This document shows positions 1-9,167 of a stretch of 64,000 nt of DNA, piece after piece. The DNA comes from Candidatus Gordonibacter avicola. GTDB taxonomy: Bacteria; Actinomycetota; Coriobacteriia; Coriobacteriales; Eggerthellaceae. The stretch lies in NCBI GenBank assembly GCA_019113915.1, contig DXGM01000016.1, positions 1-64,000 on the forward strand. The letters are read 5' to 3'. The notes under the pieces were generated by a model that had not been told where the DNA came from, made no database searches, and was given only the letters and a program-made list of their open reading frames with translations. The position numbers and the translations under genes were made by a program. How positions within the stretch are numbered: position 1 is the stretch's first letter; each line of letters begins with the position of its first letter.

Positions 1-46
1 GAACCCCCCTTCTCCCCCAACCCCTGGGACTAACCACACCACGCAT

Positions 47-81
47 AAAAAGAGGCCGCCATCCCAACGGCCTCTTTTTAT
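47..81 (-). terminator. Rho-independent terminator, probably bidirectional
   Basis: A stem AAAAAGAGGCCG / CGGCCTCTTTTT with a 9-nt loop sits just beyond the 3' end of the minus-strand HAD gene. It has an A run on one side and a T run on the other, so it could stop transcription from both directions. Confidence 0.85.
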
Positions 82-115
82 GTGGGAGTATCGCGTTGCT
101 TAGTTGGTGCAACTG

Positions 116-790
116 TTACGCTTCGTTGAGGGCTATGAATTTTTGGGCGTCGAGGTCTTCGAAGGTGGTTATGTAGAGGTCGGATGCGGCGTGCAACTCT
201 TGGCGGGTGCGCGCATCGGTTGTGCTGGGAATGGCTGCAGTACGATAACCGGCGCTGCGCAACGTGCGCAGGGCGTAGGCGGAATCCTCAAATCCCCAGG
301 TGGACTCCAAAGGCGTGCCCATCAACTCGCGGGCGCGATCGAAAACGACGGGCTCGCGCTTTGATGCCCCCACATCGTCCACTGAAAGCACGATGTTGAT
401 ATACGGTGAGAAGCCAGCACGCGCCAGCCCGGCTTGCAAGTACGGCTGCGGGCTTGATGATGCCACGCTCACGTGCACGCCGTGCTCAACGAGGTCGCGC
501 ACGAACGCGAGCGCACCAGGACGCTCCTGTGCACGATTGAGGTAGTAGTCCAGCATGAGTTCATCGAGCATGCGCACCACATCGTCCGCATCGGTGCCCA
601 GCCAGAAGCGGTTATGGAAGAACGCACCTGCCTCGGGAATGGTGAGCGTCGTAAGTTCGTTCTGCTCGGCGGGCGACAGACGCACGCCAGCCTGACGGGC
701 AAGTTCGGCCTCCGCCTCGTGCCACACGTCCATCGAGTCCAGCAGCGTACCATCGCAATCGAAGATAACGCCGATGCGGGATGCATCCAT
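116..790 (-). CDS. HAD-superfamily phosphatase (beta-phosphoglucomutase-like)
   Basis: A 224-residue cytosolic HAD hydrolase. Motif I is near the N-terminus (IFDCDGTLLDS), so the nucleophile Asp and the general acid Asp are both present. Motif II is seen as VASSS and the Lys of motif III as SKREP, followed by the acidic motif IV (GFEDSAYALR). The helical cap between motifs I and II and the size fit subfamily IA enzymes such as phosphoglycolate phosphatase or beta-phosphoglucomutase. The substrate cannot be told from sequence. The ATG at 790 has a GAAGGA ribosome site upstream, and the gene ends just before a strong terminator, so it is probably monocistronic. Confidence 0.85.
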   Translation of the reverse strand: MDASRIGVIFDCDGTLLDSMDVWHEAEAELARQAGVRLSPAEQNELTTLTIPEAGAFFHNRFWLGTDADDVVRMLDELMLDYYLNRAQERPGALAFVRDLVEHGVHVSVASSSPQPYLQAGLARAGFSPYINIVLSVDDVGASKREPVVFDRARELMGTPLESTWGFEDSAYALRTLRSAGYRTAAIPSTTDARTRQELHAASDLYITTFEDLDAQKFIALNEA

Positions 791-974
791 GGGCGAATTC
801 CTTCCTCTCGCGCACAGCGGAAGCGCTCAGCCTCCAGCCCATTCGCATTGATTGCTAGCTTAACAGATGAGTACCGCACGCAGCAGCAGGAAGGGGGGTC
901 TTTAGACACGCCGCCCAAACGGAGGCGCCTCATCGAAAAACCCTCACAAGATGCAGCCAGTGCCGTCCCGGAAC

Positions 975-3080
975 TTACGACAGATACTCGCGCTCAAAGT
1001 CCTCAATGGACTGAGGCCTGCCAATGCAATAGCCTTGGGCACGCGTGCAACCCGCTTCGCGCAAAGCAAGACGCTGCTCTTCCGACTCGATTCCTTCAGC
1101 CACCGTTTCAATGCCCAGCTGGTCGCACAACTTCGCTAAACTGCAGATCATCTGCATAGTGCGGTCTTCGGAACCCAACCCCCACACAAGCGACTTGTCA
1201 ATTTTCAGCACGTCGAATTCCAGCTGGATGAACAGCGAGAAGTTCGCGTTCTCCACGCCGAAGTCATCGATAGCCACACGGAAACCGCGGCTGCGCAAAT
1301 CGTCGGCTACCGTGCGCATCAGCCCATCGTTTTCTTCACGGGCCGACTCGGTTATTTCAATCTCGATAAAGGCCGGGTCAACGCCATGCGACGCCACCGT
1401 ATTGGCCACCTGTTCCACAAACCCCGGCTCACCGATGGTGCGCCGCGAGAAGTTTACCGCCAGTGGCACCGCGCGCTTGTCCTCACGCTGCCAGCGCGCC
1501 ACCGTAGCGCACGCCTGGTCAAGCGCGAAAAAGTCGATGTCTGCAATCTCGCCCATGTCCTCCAGCGCCGGTACGAACGAAGAGGGCAACGCCTGCACAC
1601 CGCCTTCGCTGCCGCAGAAGCGGATGAGCGCCTCGGCACTCATGATCTCGCCCGTTTTCCCACACGCTTGCGGCATGAGATGAATGCTGAGCGCGCCAGC
1701 CTCCACCGCATCGCGCGCGCCACCAGGGTGCAAAAGGCCACTGACCGCCGCATCGGACGCCAAATCCACTCCTAAATCGACCGCGCGATGGCGCCCGCGC
1801 TTCGCGCTGCGCATGCGGTCGCCTGCCAGGTCAAGCAGACTGGTGGTGTTGTCGCACACCTCGTGCCAGGCCGGGCCCAGCGAAGCGGGTATTCCTTCGG
1901 ACAAAAAGCGTTCGGCAGCCTGCTTTGCCAACTTCGCAAACTCTGCGTAATCGATATCAATTGCTACCGCACAAAATTCATCGTCGCCAATGCGATACAC
2001 CGCATCACCGAACACCTTACGCAAACATGAGCCGATACACCGCAGCATGGCGTCACCCACCGCGCGCCCCTGTTCACGATTGATAACGGAAAGCCGGTCG
2101 GCATCCACAAGCGCAATGCCAATGCGCCGGAACGTACCACGGTCGAAATCGCGATGGAAGGCTGCGCGCGAATGCACCAGCGTCAGCGGGTCATCCCAGG
2201 TGAGTTCCGCTACCCTGCGTTGAGCCAACTCGCGCCTGAGACGAGCCGCCACCGAATTGGCGAACGCAACCAACGGCTTTTCAATAATGTCCAACCGAGC
2301 ATTCTGCTTGGGATTATCCACGCCTACATAGCCAGCAAACCGACCATCTAACTCCAGCGGCACAGCCACCAAGGACGAAATGTCCTGCGCTTTCAGCACT
2401 TCATACTCTTCAGCCCGACCCCATTTGGGAAGAATATCTATGTTACTAATAAGCACGGCATCGTTTTCCGCAAACCGCTCCAACCAGGGATCAATCAGCG
2501 AAAGGGGCAGCTGTTGCAGCTGATGTTTCTGTGACGTCACCCCGTCATTGCACCATTCATGAGTGTTTGACATGTATTCGTCATCAACTTCAAAGATATA
2601 GCTTCGGTCGGCCTCCAAAAAGCGGCCCAGAATGTGCAGCGCCTCGCCGAGCGCTTGATCAATAGTGCCGTCGCCTTCGAGCGCGCGGATGCAGTCCACC
2701 ACCATGACACCCGCATCGGCCAAAAACGCGAACGAGTCGTTTTTGTTTTGTAGATCGGTAACGTCGAAGGCAATCTCTAAGCGGGCCGGTTTACCGTTCC
2801 ATTGAATGAGTTTATCTCGCAGCAAATAATGGCGGTTTACCAGGGTATTCGTATGCTCCCACTCATAGAACGTATCCTCGGTGAGACGGTGGCTTGTACA
2901 GAAGGGACACGGAGCCGACTGTCCCTGAAGCACCTCGTAACACGGCCTGTCGGAAACGGCCGGATCGCCATACACCTCACGGCTTGCCTTGTTCAGGTAC
3001 AACAATTCATACGTCTGCGGGTCGCTGATGTATACCAATTCGGAAAGGCCATCAAGCAGGGCGTCAATTTCGGTGTTCAT
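975..3080 (-). CDS. PAS-GAF-GGDEF-EAL protein, probable c-di-GMP phosphodiesterase
   Basis: A 701-residue signalling protein, soluble by sequence. Order: PAS domain (about 5-115) with Cys47 and a PCPFC motif at 57-61, GAF domain (about 140-300), GGDEF domain (about 305-430), EAL domain (about 455-700). The GGDEF signature reads GDDEF, so a glycine of the active loop is replaced and cyclase activity is doubtful. The EAL domain keeps the key motifs: EALIRF, the Asn of VNFS, EITES, DDFG, the Lys of KIDKS and the Glu of AEGIE. It should therefore hydrolyse c-di-GMP, with the GGDEF perhaps a GTP-sensing module. I chose the ATG at 3080 because it has a GGAGGG site 7 nt upstream. A longer frame to 3191 exists but its extra residues look non-coding. 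Confidence 0.88.
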   Translation of the reverse strand: MNTEIDALLDGLSELVYISDPQTYELLYLNKASREVYGDPAVSDRPCYEVLQGQSAPCPFCTSHRLTEDTFYEWEHTNTLVNRHYLLRDKLIQWNGKPARLEIAFDVTDLQNKNDSFAFLADAGVMVVDCIRALEGDGTIDQALGEALHILGRFLEADRSYIFEVDDEYMSNTHEWCNDGVTSQKHQLQQLPLSLIDPWLERFAENDAVLISNIDILPKWGRAEEYEVLKAQDISSLVAVPLELDGRFAGYVGVDNPKQNARLDIIEKPLVAFANSVAARLRRELAQRRVAELTWDDPLTLVHSRAAFHRDFDRGTFRRIGIALVDADRLSVINREQGRAVGDAMLRCIGSCLRKVFGDAVYRIGDDEFCAVAIDIDYAEFAKLAKQAAERFLSEGIPASLGPAWHEVCDNTTSLLDLAGDRMRSAKRGRHRAVDLGVDLASDAAVSGLLHPGGARDAVEAGALSIHLMPQACGKTGEIMSAEALIRFCGSEGGVQALPSSFVPALEDMGEIADIDFFALDQACATVARWQREDKRAVPLAVNFSRRTIGEPGFVEQVANTVASHGVDPAFIEIEITESAREENDGLMRTVADDLRSRGFRVAIDDFGVENANFSLFIQLEFDVLKIDKSLVWGLGSEDRTMQMICSLAKLCDQLGIETVAEGIESEEQRLALREAGCTRAQGYCIGRPQSIEDFEREYLS

Positions 3081-3282
3081 GGCAACCCTCCCCCTGCGCG
3101 GCCGAGCCGCATCGTGAAACGAGCCCCGTTCCGTGGGGAATGCGGGGAATAAGCCGCTCGCGCCTCCATTTTGACGGGAGCGCGAACACACTCTACTCGT
3201 ATCCCTTTTTCAGATGATAAGGGTTCATTATAGAAGTAGTCCCTGATAGCTGACTAGTGGGGTGGCGTATAATGAGAGGGCC

Positions 3283-3313
3283 GGAGAAAGATCCGGCGGC
3301 CGTAGCCGCCGGA
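3283..3313 (-). terminator. Terminator of the lysA-hom operon
   Basis: On the minus strand a 9-bp stem TCCGGCGGC / GCCGCCGGA with a TACG loop is followed by TCTTTCTC. It lies directly after the hom stop codon. Confidence 0.7.
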
Positions 3314-3318
3314 CCTCG

Positions 3319-4602
3319 TTAGTCTTGGACGCGGATGACGCTCGGTGCGTCGCGCAGGACGTCGTCCAGTTCGGCGATTTCGGCCAGGACGTCGCGGACG
3401 CTCTTTTCGCGAGCGGTGTGGGTGACGTACGTGATGTTCACCGTGTCGGCATCCTTCTTGCCGCGCTGAATGACTGACAGCACGCTCACGTTGTGCTTGG
3501 CGAACACGCCAGCCATGGCAGCCAGTACGCCGGAGCGGTCGGCCACGGCGAAGCGGATGTAGTACTTCGTCTTCAGTTCTTCCATGGGCACGAGCGGCAG
3601 CTTATCGGTGCAGGTGCAGCCCACAATGGGGCCGATGCCCTGCTGCACGTGGCGCGCAATTTCCAGCACGTCGCCCATGACGGCGCTCGCCGCCGCGCCC
3701 GCGCCGGCGCCTTCGCCAAAGAACATGGTCTCGCCCACGGCGTCGCCCACCACATAGATGGCGTTGAACACGCCGTTCACGGTGGCCAGCTGGTGCGACA
3801 GCGGCAGCATGGTGGGGTGCACGCGCACGTCCACGCCCTCGGCCGTGCGGTGCGCGTGGGCCAGCAGCTTCACGCAGTAGCCCATGTCCTTGGCAATTTG
3901 CAGGTCGAGCGGCGTAATGTTGCGGATGCCCTCAGCGTACACATCGCCCAAGGTCACACGCGAGTTAAACGCGATGGACGCCAGGATGGCAATTTTGGCC
4001 GCCGCGTCAAGGCCGTCCACGTCGGCCGTGGGGTCGGCCTCGGCGAAGCCCTTCGCCTGGGCCTCGGCCAGCACGTCGGCGTAAGGCATGTCGTCTTCGG
4101 CCATGCGCGTGAGCATGTAGTTCGTCGTGCCGTTCACAATGCCCATGACCGAGCTGATTTCGTTCGCGATGAGCGAGTGCTTCAGCGGGTCGATGATGGG
4201 GATGCCGCCACCCACGCTGGCCTCGAACGCAATTTCCTTGCCGGCTTCGTCGGCCGCAGTCATAACCTCTTCGCCGTGCGTGGCCATGAGGGCTTTGTTG
4301 GCCGTGACCACGTTTTTGCCCGCGCGCAGAGCACCCACCACAATGTCGCGCGCCACGGTGGTGCCGCCGATGAGTTCAATGACAATGTCGATGTCCGGGT
4401 CGTTCAGAATGTCGTGGAAATCCTGCGTGAAGATGTCTTCCACGCCGTGGGCAATGGCCTGCTCAGGGTTGCGCGAGCACACGCGCACCAGCTCCACGTC
4501 AATGCCGTAGTGACGCTTGAAGTCGTCGCGGTGGTTCTGCAGGATGTCGATGCACCCACCGCCAACCGTCCCCGTGCCCACCAATCCCAATTTTACCGTC
4601 AT
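3319..4602 (-). CDS. hom: Homoserine dehydrogenase with C-terminal ACT domain
   Basis: A 427-residue enzyme that reduces aspartate semialdehyde to homoserine, the branch point to threonine and methionine. The N-terminal Rossmann fold starts LGLVGTGTVGGG. The catalytic region contains EADPTADVDGLDAAAK, with the Asp and Lys typical of the family. The last 80 residues (YYIRFAVADRSGVLAAMAG...) are an ACT domain, so feedback inhibition by threonine is likely. The gene starts 15 nt after lysA stops, with a GAAGGGAAA site, so the two form an operon covering two branches of the aspartate family. No feature is missing or damaged. Confidence 0.96.
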   Translation of the reverse strand: MTVKLGLVGTGTVGGGCIDILQNHRDDFKRHYGIDVELVRVCSRNPEQAIAHGVEDIFTQDFHDILNDPDIDIVIELIGGTTVARDIVVGALRAGKNVVTANKALMATHGEEVMTAADEAGKEIAFEASVGGGIPIIDPLKHSLIANEISSVMGIVNGTTNYMLTRMAEDDMPYADVLAEAQAKGFAEADPTADVDGLDAAAKIAILASIAFNSRVTLGDVYAEGIRNITPLDLQIAKDMGYCVKLLAHAHRTAEGVDVRVHPTMLPLSHQLATVNGVFNAIYVVGDAVGETMFFGEGAGAGAAASAVMGDVLEIARHVQQGIGPIVGCTCTDKLPLVPMEELKTKYYIRFAVADRSGVLAAMAGVFAKHNVSVLSVIQRGKKDADTVNITYVTHTAREKSVRDVLAEIAELDDVLRDAPSVIRVQD

Positions 4603-4617
4603 GTCAGTTTCCCTTCT

Positions 4618-5973
4618 CTAAATATCTCGTGCCATCAGGTCTTCGTAGGTTTCGCGGCGGGTGGTTATGCGCGCTTCGCCGTCTTTCACGAACACGACGG
4701 CGGGGCGCGGTTGGCCGTTGTAGTTGCTTGACATGGTGTGATTGTAGGCGCCCGTGCCGAAGACGGCCACAATGTCGCCCACGTCGGGGCGCTGCATGGG
4801 CATGTCGATGACCACGGCGTCGCCGCTTTCGCAGTGCTTGCCGGCAATGGTCACAATCTCGGTGCGCGGCTGACCAGCCTTGTTGGCAATCACCGGCTCG
4901 TAATCGGCGTGGTAGAGCGCCGTGCGGATGTTGTCGGACATGCCGCCATCCACGGCCACGTACTTGCGAATATTCGGCAACGTTTTGATGATGCCCACGG
5001 TGTACAGCGTCACGCCCGCGTTGGCTACCAGGCTGCGACCGGGCTCCACCAGCAGGCGCGGTTCGGCCACGCCGTGCTTCGCGCAGGCTTCGTGCACGGC
5101 CGTGGTGATTGTTTCGGCGAACTGATTGATGGAGGCCGGCTGATCATCGGCCGTGTAGGCTATGCCCAGGCCACCGCCCATGTCCAATTCCTCGATGCGA
5201 TAGCCGTACCCCGCCTCGATGCGCGCCATGAGGTCCACCATCACGTCAACGGCCTCGGGGTAGGAATGCAGCGAGAAAATCTGCGAACCAATGTGGCAAT
5301 GCAGGCCCGCGAGGCGCACGTGCGACGTGGCGAGCACGTCCTTCACGCAGCCGTACGCGAAGTCCTCGCGCATGGTGAAGCCGAACTTCGAGTCCTCGCA
5401 TCCGGTGCGAATGTACTGGTGCGTGTCGGCCTCCACACCGGGCGTGATGCGCATGTAAATGGCCTGTTCAACGCCCAGTTCGCCCGCAATTTCTGAGATG
5501 CGGCGCAGCTCAATACGACTGTCGATAATAATGCGACCCACGCCCGCGGAAATAGCTTCGCGCAACTCCTGCGGCGTTTTGTTGTTGCCGTGCATGAAGA
5601 TGCGCTCGGCCGGGAAACCCGTGGTCAGCGCGCACGCCAGCTCGCCGCCGCCCGACACGTCCAGGCACAGCCCCTCGGCGTTCACAATGCGCGCCGCGTC
5701 CTTGTTGAGAAACGCCTTGCTGGCGTAGACAACATCCGTGTTCGCATAGCGGCTGCGGAACGCGTGCAGATAGGTTTCCATGCGCGTGCGCATGTCAGCC
5801 TCGTCCATGACGTAGAGCGCCGTGCCCTGTTCGCGCGCCAGTTTCACCATGTCGACGCCACCGACGAACAGGTGGTCGTCGCGCACCTCCGCCGTCAGCG
5901 GGAGGACAGCGCCCAGCTCAAGTGTGGTGCGGTGGTCGGGCTGCTTGCTGGTGTCGGATGCGGGAAGCGACAT
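4618..5973 (-). CDS. lysA: Diaminopimelate decarboxylase
   Basis: A 451-residue PLP enzyme of fold type III that converts meso-diaminopimelate to lysine. The PLP lysine is in VYASKAF. Other family motifs are HCHIGSQIF, DMGGGLGIAYT, EPGRSLVANAG, the catalytic Cys in KHCESGD from the partner active site, and FGTGAYNHTM. I set the start at 5973 (ATGTCGCTTCCC) because an AGGA site lies 9 nt upstream. A frame open to 6033 adds 20 residues that are unlike the family. It is first in an operon with hom. Confidence 0.95.
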   Translation of the reverse strand: MSLPASDTSKQPDHRTTLELGAVLPLTAEVRDDHLFVGGVDMVKLAREQGTALYVMDEADMRTRMETYLHAFRSRYANTDVVYASKAFLNKDAARIVNAEGLCLDVSGGGELACALTTGFPAERIFMHGNNKTPQELREAISAGVGRIIIDSRIELRRISEIAGELGVEQAIYMRITPGVEADTHQYIRTGCEDSKFGFTMREDFAYGCVKDVLATSHVRLAGLHCHIGSQIFSLHSYPEAVDVMVDLMARIEAGYGYRIEELDMGGGLGIAYTADDQPASINQFAETITTAVHEACAKHGVAEPRLLVEPGRSLVANAGVTLYTVGIIKTLPNIRKYVAVDGGMSDNIRTALYHADYEPVIANKAGQPRTEIVTIAGKHCESGDAVVIDMPMQRPDVGDIVAVFGTGAYNHTMSSNYNGQPRPAVVFVKDGEARITTRRETYEDLMARDI

Positions 5974-6086
5974 CGGGAATCCTTTCACGTACGAGCGGAC
6001 TATTCCCAGTCTATCATTGCCACGCGCCCGCATGATTTCGCACGAGCAAAATGACGCATTCCTCCACCGAGGGGCGGCGAGGGGAC

Positions 6087-6110
6087 CGCGAAGCGCGTCA
6101 CACTTTTATG
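6087..6110 (+). repeat. Solo end of the family-1 dispersed repeat
   Basis: The sequence CGCGAAGCGCGTCACACTTT plus TATG matches the end motif of the roughly 360-bp family-1 elements at 6803-7167 and 48383-48739. It lies between lysA and the XRE gene with no obvious second end to its left. Confidence 0.6.
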
Positions 6111-6164
6111 AAAGGCGCTCGTCGACTTTCCCCGAAGTCGAAAACATAATCAGCAAGAGGTACC

Positions 6165-6470
6165 TCAATACGAAGATCCGAAGGCGCGCTCGTAGGCTTC
6201 CGATAGCAGATCATCGGCGGTGGTGCCGAACGCGGCCGCGATGCGATGCATAGTGGCAAGCGTCGGATTTCCCTTACCCGCCTCAATTTCACGAAGATGG
6301 TTGTTGCTCATATTCGCAACCAAAGCGAAAACCGATTGCTCGATACCCGCATCAACACGCCGCGCTGTGACCGTAGCCCCAAACGCAACCTTAAGCGCCC
6401 GAACCTGTTCAGGCGAAGCATCTAAAGAATCAAAAGATGTATCAGATAACGCAGACATGCCGGCCAGCAT
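6165..6470 (-). CDS. XRE-family DNA-binding regulator
   Basis: A 101-residue protein with one Cro/CI helix-turn-helix at about 27-88 (VTARRVDAGIEQSVFALVANMS ... REIEAGKGNP followed by TLATMHRIAAAFGTTADDLL). The fold is complete but there is no effector domain. It is divergent from a second small XRE gene, with a perfect palindrome in the 79-bp gap, which suggests autoregulation. ATG codons at 6470 and 6458 are both possible and neither has a clear ribosome site. Target genes are unknown. Confidence 0.8.
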   Translation of the reverse strand: MLAGMSALSDTSFDSLDASPEQVRALKVAFGATVTARRVDAGIEQSVFALVANMSNNHLREIEAGKGNPTLATMHRIAAAFGTTADDLLSEAYERAFGSSY

Positions 6471-6490
6471 AGGGGCAGACTCGTGGCATA

Positions 6491-6510
6491 ATTAACTTTA
6501 GATAGTTAAT
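6491..6510. promoter_or_regulatory. Palindromic operator between divergent XRE genes
   Basis: A perfect inverted repeat ATTAACT-N6-AGTTAAT, followed by an extra half-site GTTAAT, lies in the divergent gap. A TACAAT -10-like box for the plus-strand gene follows at 6516-6521. The symmetry and place fit a dimeric XRE repressor site. Confidence 0.55.
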
Positions 6511-6549
6511 GTTAATACAATGTCTTAATAAGGTTGAAAGAGGTGAGCG

Positions 6550-6756
6550 ATGTCTATAGTCTTAACCTTCGAAAAGGTCATAAAAGACAAAGGCATTAAC
6601 GAAAAAGAAATCGCAGAAAAACTTGGTGCAATCGTTGACCTTCCGCGAATAGAGGCAGGTAACGTTCGTGCAATACGTTTTACTACCCTCGATGCACTCT
6701 GCGTCGAACTCGACTGTCAACCTGGGGATATTCTTTTTCATGCCGCAAATAAGTGA
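6550..6756 (+). CDS. Small XRE/Cro-type regulator (YozG-like)
   Basis: A 68-residue protein consisting only of a helix-turn-helix of the HTH_26 type (EKVIKDKGINEKEIAEKLG, then the recognition helix, TLDALCVELDCQPGDILFH). The C-terminal CQPGDIL motif is characteristic of this small Cro-like family. It has a good AAAGAGGTG site 5 nt before the ATG. It is divergent from the other XRE gene and shares the operator at 6491-6510. Both genes are less GC-rich than their neighbours, and repeat ends lie on each side of the pair, so it may have been acquired. Confidence 0.78.
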   Translation: MSIVLTFEKVIKDKGINEKEIAEKLGAIVDLPRIEAGNVRAIRFTTLDALCVELDCQPGDILFHAANK

Positions 6757-6802
6757 AACGAAAGTTTATGAAAAGGGGTTGCAACAAAAACCCTTCCCAC
6801 TT

Positions 6803-7167
6803 CATAAAAGTGTGACGTGCTTCGCGCTATTGATGACGCCAAGATGTTATGCGCATCCCTATCACCATGACGAGGGCATGTTCTTCTCTGGTTAACGTGC
6901 TTGTCTGGCTATCTTCGGAGGGGTGCAAGCGCGACGACGCGAAGCGTCTAGTCCCTTTAGGGATGGAACCGCTCCGCCATCAGGCGGAGAATGCATCCTC
7001 GACCTACGTTTTCGCGCTTCGCGCGAACGGCGCTCTGGAGAACGCCGCTACGGAGGTTATCCCTCTTGCAAGTCAATGCCTTCAAGTCAGTCAACCCGCG
7101 TCGTAAGGTAAGGGAGCGGGAAAACTTATGGCGTACTAGCTAGCGCGATAGCGCGTCACACTTTTAT
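6803..7167. mobile_element. Family-1 dispersed non-coding element with inverted ends, copy A
   Basis: A 365-bp element with no convincing gene. Its left end reads CATAAAAGTGTGACGTGCTT and its right end reads the reverse complement in close form (TAGCGCGATAGCGCGTCACA followed by CTTTTAT). The interior matches the element at 48383-48739 in opposite orientation, including GACGAGGG, TAGTCCCTTTAGGGA, CTTCAAGT and GCGTACTAGC. Two related copies with inverted termini are the structure of a MITE. It fills the gap between the XRE gene and the heptad-repeat gene. Confidence 0.65.
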
Positions 7168-7211
7168 CCCGCGGGCAGCTCCTGCACTTTTACCTGCGAG
7201 CGACAGATACT

Positions 7212-9167
7212 TTATAGTCCGAACAGCGCTAGGAGGCGGTCCCAGAAGGATTGTTCGGGTTCTGGGGACTGGGGCTCTTCGGCGATGGGGGCTTTGATGG
7301 GGTCGGTGGACATGACGAATTGGACCAGGGTGACGTTGGTGTTTTTCGGGCTGGCGAAGCTGATGGGCTTGAAGTCGCTCTTGTCGTAGTCGGCCATCAT
7401 GGCATCGATTTCTTGCTGCACCTTATCGGGGATAGCCTGGACCTCGGTATACAGCGCGCCTGTGCCGTCGGCCAGCTGCTGCGCGCCCGATGCCAACTGC
7501 GAGGCGCCGCCGGACAATTCACCTGCACCAACGGAAGCCTGGTTCGCGCCCGATGCCAGTTGCGAAGCGCCCGAAGCCAGCGACCCAGCACCTGCGGCGA
7601 TGCCGCCCGCCCCCTCGGACAAGCTCGAAAGGCCCGTAACCAGCGCCGCAGAACCTGCCGCCAACGCGGCTGCCCCACCCGCGAGGCTTGCCGGATCGTC
7701 CGCCGCGCCTAAGCCTGCGGCCGCGCCATCGAGCGCATCCGAAGCACCCTGGGCGCCAGCGTTTCCCCCGGTCGCGGTCATGAATGCCGTGAGCGCACTT
7801 TGCATGCTGGCGGCCAAGTCGGCCGTGGCGGAGGCCGCAGTTTGGTAGGCCTGTGTGTCGTCGAGGCCCTGTGCCTTTGCGGCGGCGAACGCCTGAGCAT
7901 AGCCAGCGACGTAGGTTTGCACCGCTCCCTGATATGCCTGTTCAAGAGCGGACGTATCCGCCATCTGGGAGCGCGCTTCGGCAGCCTGCGCCAACAACCC
8001 ACCGCGATAGGCTTCCAGCCCGCCCGCAAGACCCGCAGCGCCGTCGGCCACGCCCTGTGCACCCGACGCGGCGTCACGTGCCCCAGCGGCCAGCTGACCT
8101 GCACCTTCAGTTAACCCGTTCGCGCCGCCAACCAGCTGACCCGCGCCCGACGCCAGCCCGCCGATGCCTTCTGCCACCTGACCTGCGCCCGACGCGAGGT
8201 TTCCCGCACCACTCGCCACGCCGTCGGCACCGCTCTTCAGTTCGCCTACGCCGTCGCCCAGCTGGCGGAACCCGGACACGAGGCCTTCGGTGTCGGGCGC
8301 CTCAATGCTCATAGAGAACGGCACAGCGGCAAACGTGATGCCACTCATTTCGAAGTCCTTCACCTGGGCCGTTGCCGTAAACGAGCCGTCCTTGCCCGGC
8401 ATGCCCGTGAACGTGACCTGGGTGTCTGACCCGGCAAGCGCAATCTGCCCGTCCTCGGTGGCCACGTCCGTGGCTTTGCCCGCGGCGAAGGGCACCGTGA
8501 TTTGCAGCAGGTAGTTGTCGAAGAACGCAGGGTCAACCATCGCGTCCTGCTTGGTGGTAATTTCCACCGACAGTGCGCCTGTCGCGCCACCCAGCTCAGC
8601 GGCTTCCACTGGCGTGCCGTCCAGCTTGTAGACAATCGACACCTTCCACGGCAGCGCGTGTGCACCAAGGTCGCCCTGGTAACTCAGCGAATCGCCGGCG
8701 ACGTTCGCCGTGATGGCATCGCCGTTTTGGCTGATGCCGCTCGCGTCGGTGAGGTTTTCCACGGCTTGATAGTCGCCGAAATCGGTCACCGTACCGGGCG
8801 CATCCGGCTTGAGGATGTTCACCACGTAGACGTCGTCCACAGCGCCGGCCGCGGACAGCCGCGCGTACACCACTTCCTCCTTGGGCGTGGCGTTTTTCGC
8901 GTCCGCCGGCGCGGTTGCCGCGGGGGCACTCGCTGCGCCAGCGCCGCCCGACCCTTCGGCCGCAAGCGCAACGGCCGAGGTCAGCGAGCCGCCACATACA
9001 CCGCTTACCAGCGTGCCCGCCAGCACCACGGACAGCGCGGCGCCCATGCGCGCCCGCGCGCCACGGCGACCATGCGCACGTTTCCGGGGCTTGTCGGGCG
9101 CCGCATTAGCGCACGGCTTCCCCTTCTCCAACGCCTCGTTCGCCTGCCCCTGCTTCAGAAGCTTCAT
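7212..9167 (-). CDS. Secreted heptad-repeat protein (YhgE/Pip-related), partner of MMPL exporter
   Basis: A 651-residue protein. A basic N-terminus precedes a signal peptide or membrane anchor at about 41-70 (MGAALSVVLAGTLVSG...). A beta-rich region follows (about 95-300). From about 305 to 610 there is a long array of Ala/Gly-rich heptads (LASGAGQ, LAEGIGG types), the x-x-x-Leu-x-x-Gly repeat found in YhgE/Pip proteins. The tail is about 40 residues with no clear second membrane helix. Its ATG overlaps the stop of the MMPL gene (ATGA), so the two are translationally coupled and probably work together at the membrane. The function of this family is not established. Confidence 0.75.
   Translation of the reverse strand: MKLLKQGQANEALEKGKPCANAAPDKPRKRAHGRRGARARMGAALSVVLAGTLVSGVCGGSLTSAVALAAEGSGGAGAASAPAATAPADAKNATPKEEVVYARLSAAGAVDDVYVVNILKPDAPGTVTDFGDYQAVENLTDASGISQNGDAITANVAGDSLSYQGDLGAHALPWKVSIVYKLDGTPVEAAELGGATGALSVEITTKQDAMVDPAFFDNYLLQITVPFAAGKATDVATEDGQIALAGSDTQVTFTGMPGKDGSFTATAQVKDFEMSGITFAAVPFSMSIEAPDTEGLVSGFRQLGDGVGELKSGADGVASGAGNLASGAGQVAEGIGGLASGAGQLVGGANGLTEGAGQLAAGARDAASGAQGVADGAAGLAGGLEAYRGGLLAQAAEARSQMADTSALEQAYQGAVQTYVAGYAQAFAAAKAQGLDDTQAYQTAASATADLAASMQSALTAFMTATGGNAGAQGASDALDGAAAGLGAADDPASLAGGAAALAAGSAALVTGLSSLSEGAGGIAAGAGSLASGASQLASGANQASVGAGELSGGASQLASGAQQLADGTGALYTEVQAIPDKVQQEIDAMMADYDKSDFKPISFASPKNTNVTLVQFVMSTDPIKAPIAEEPQSPEPEQSFWDRLLALFGL

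Noticed and set aside
2314..2322. A DnaA-box-like TTATCCACG
   Set aside because: It is a single copy inside the GGDEF-EAL gene, so not evidence for an origin.
3493..4731. A plus-strand open frame of 412 codons opposite hom
   Set aside because: Very rich in His and Val; antisense of a well-supported enzyme.
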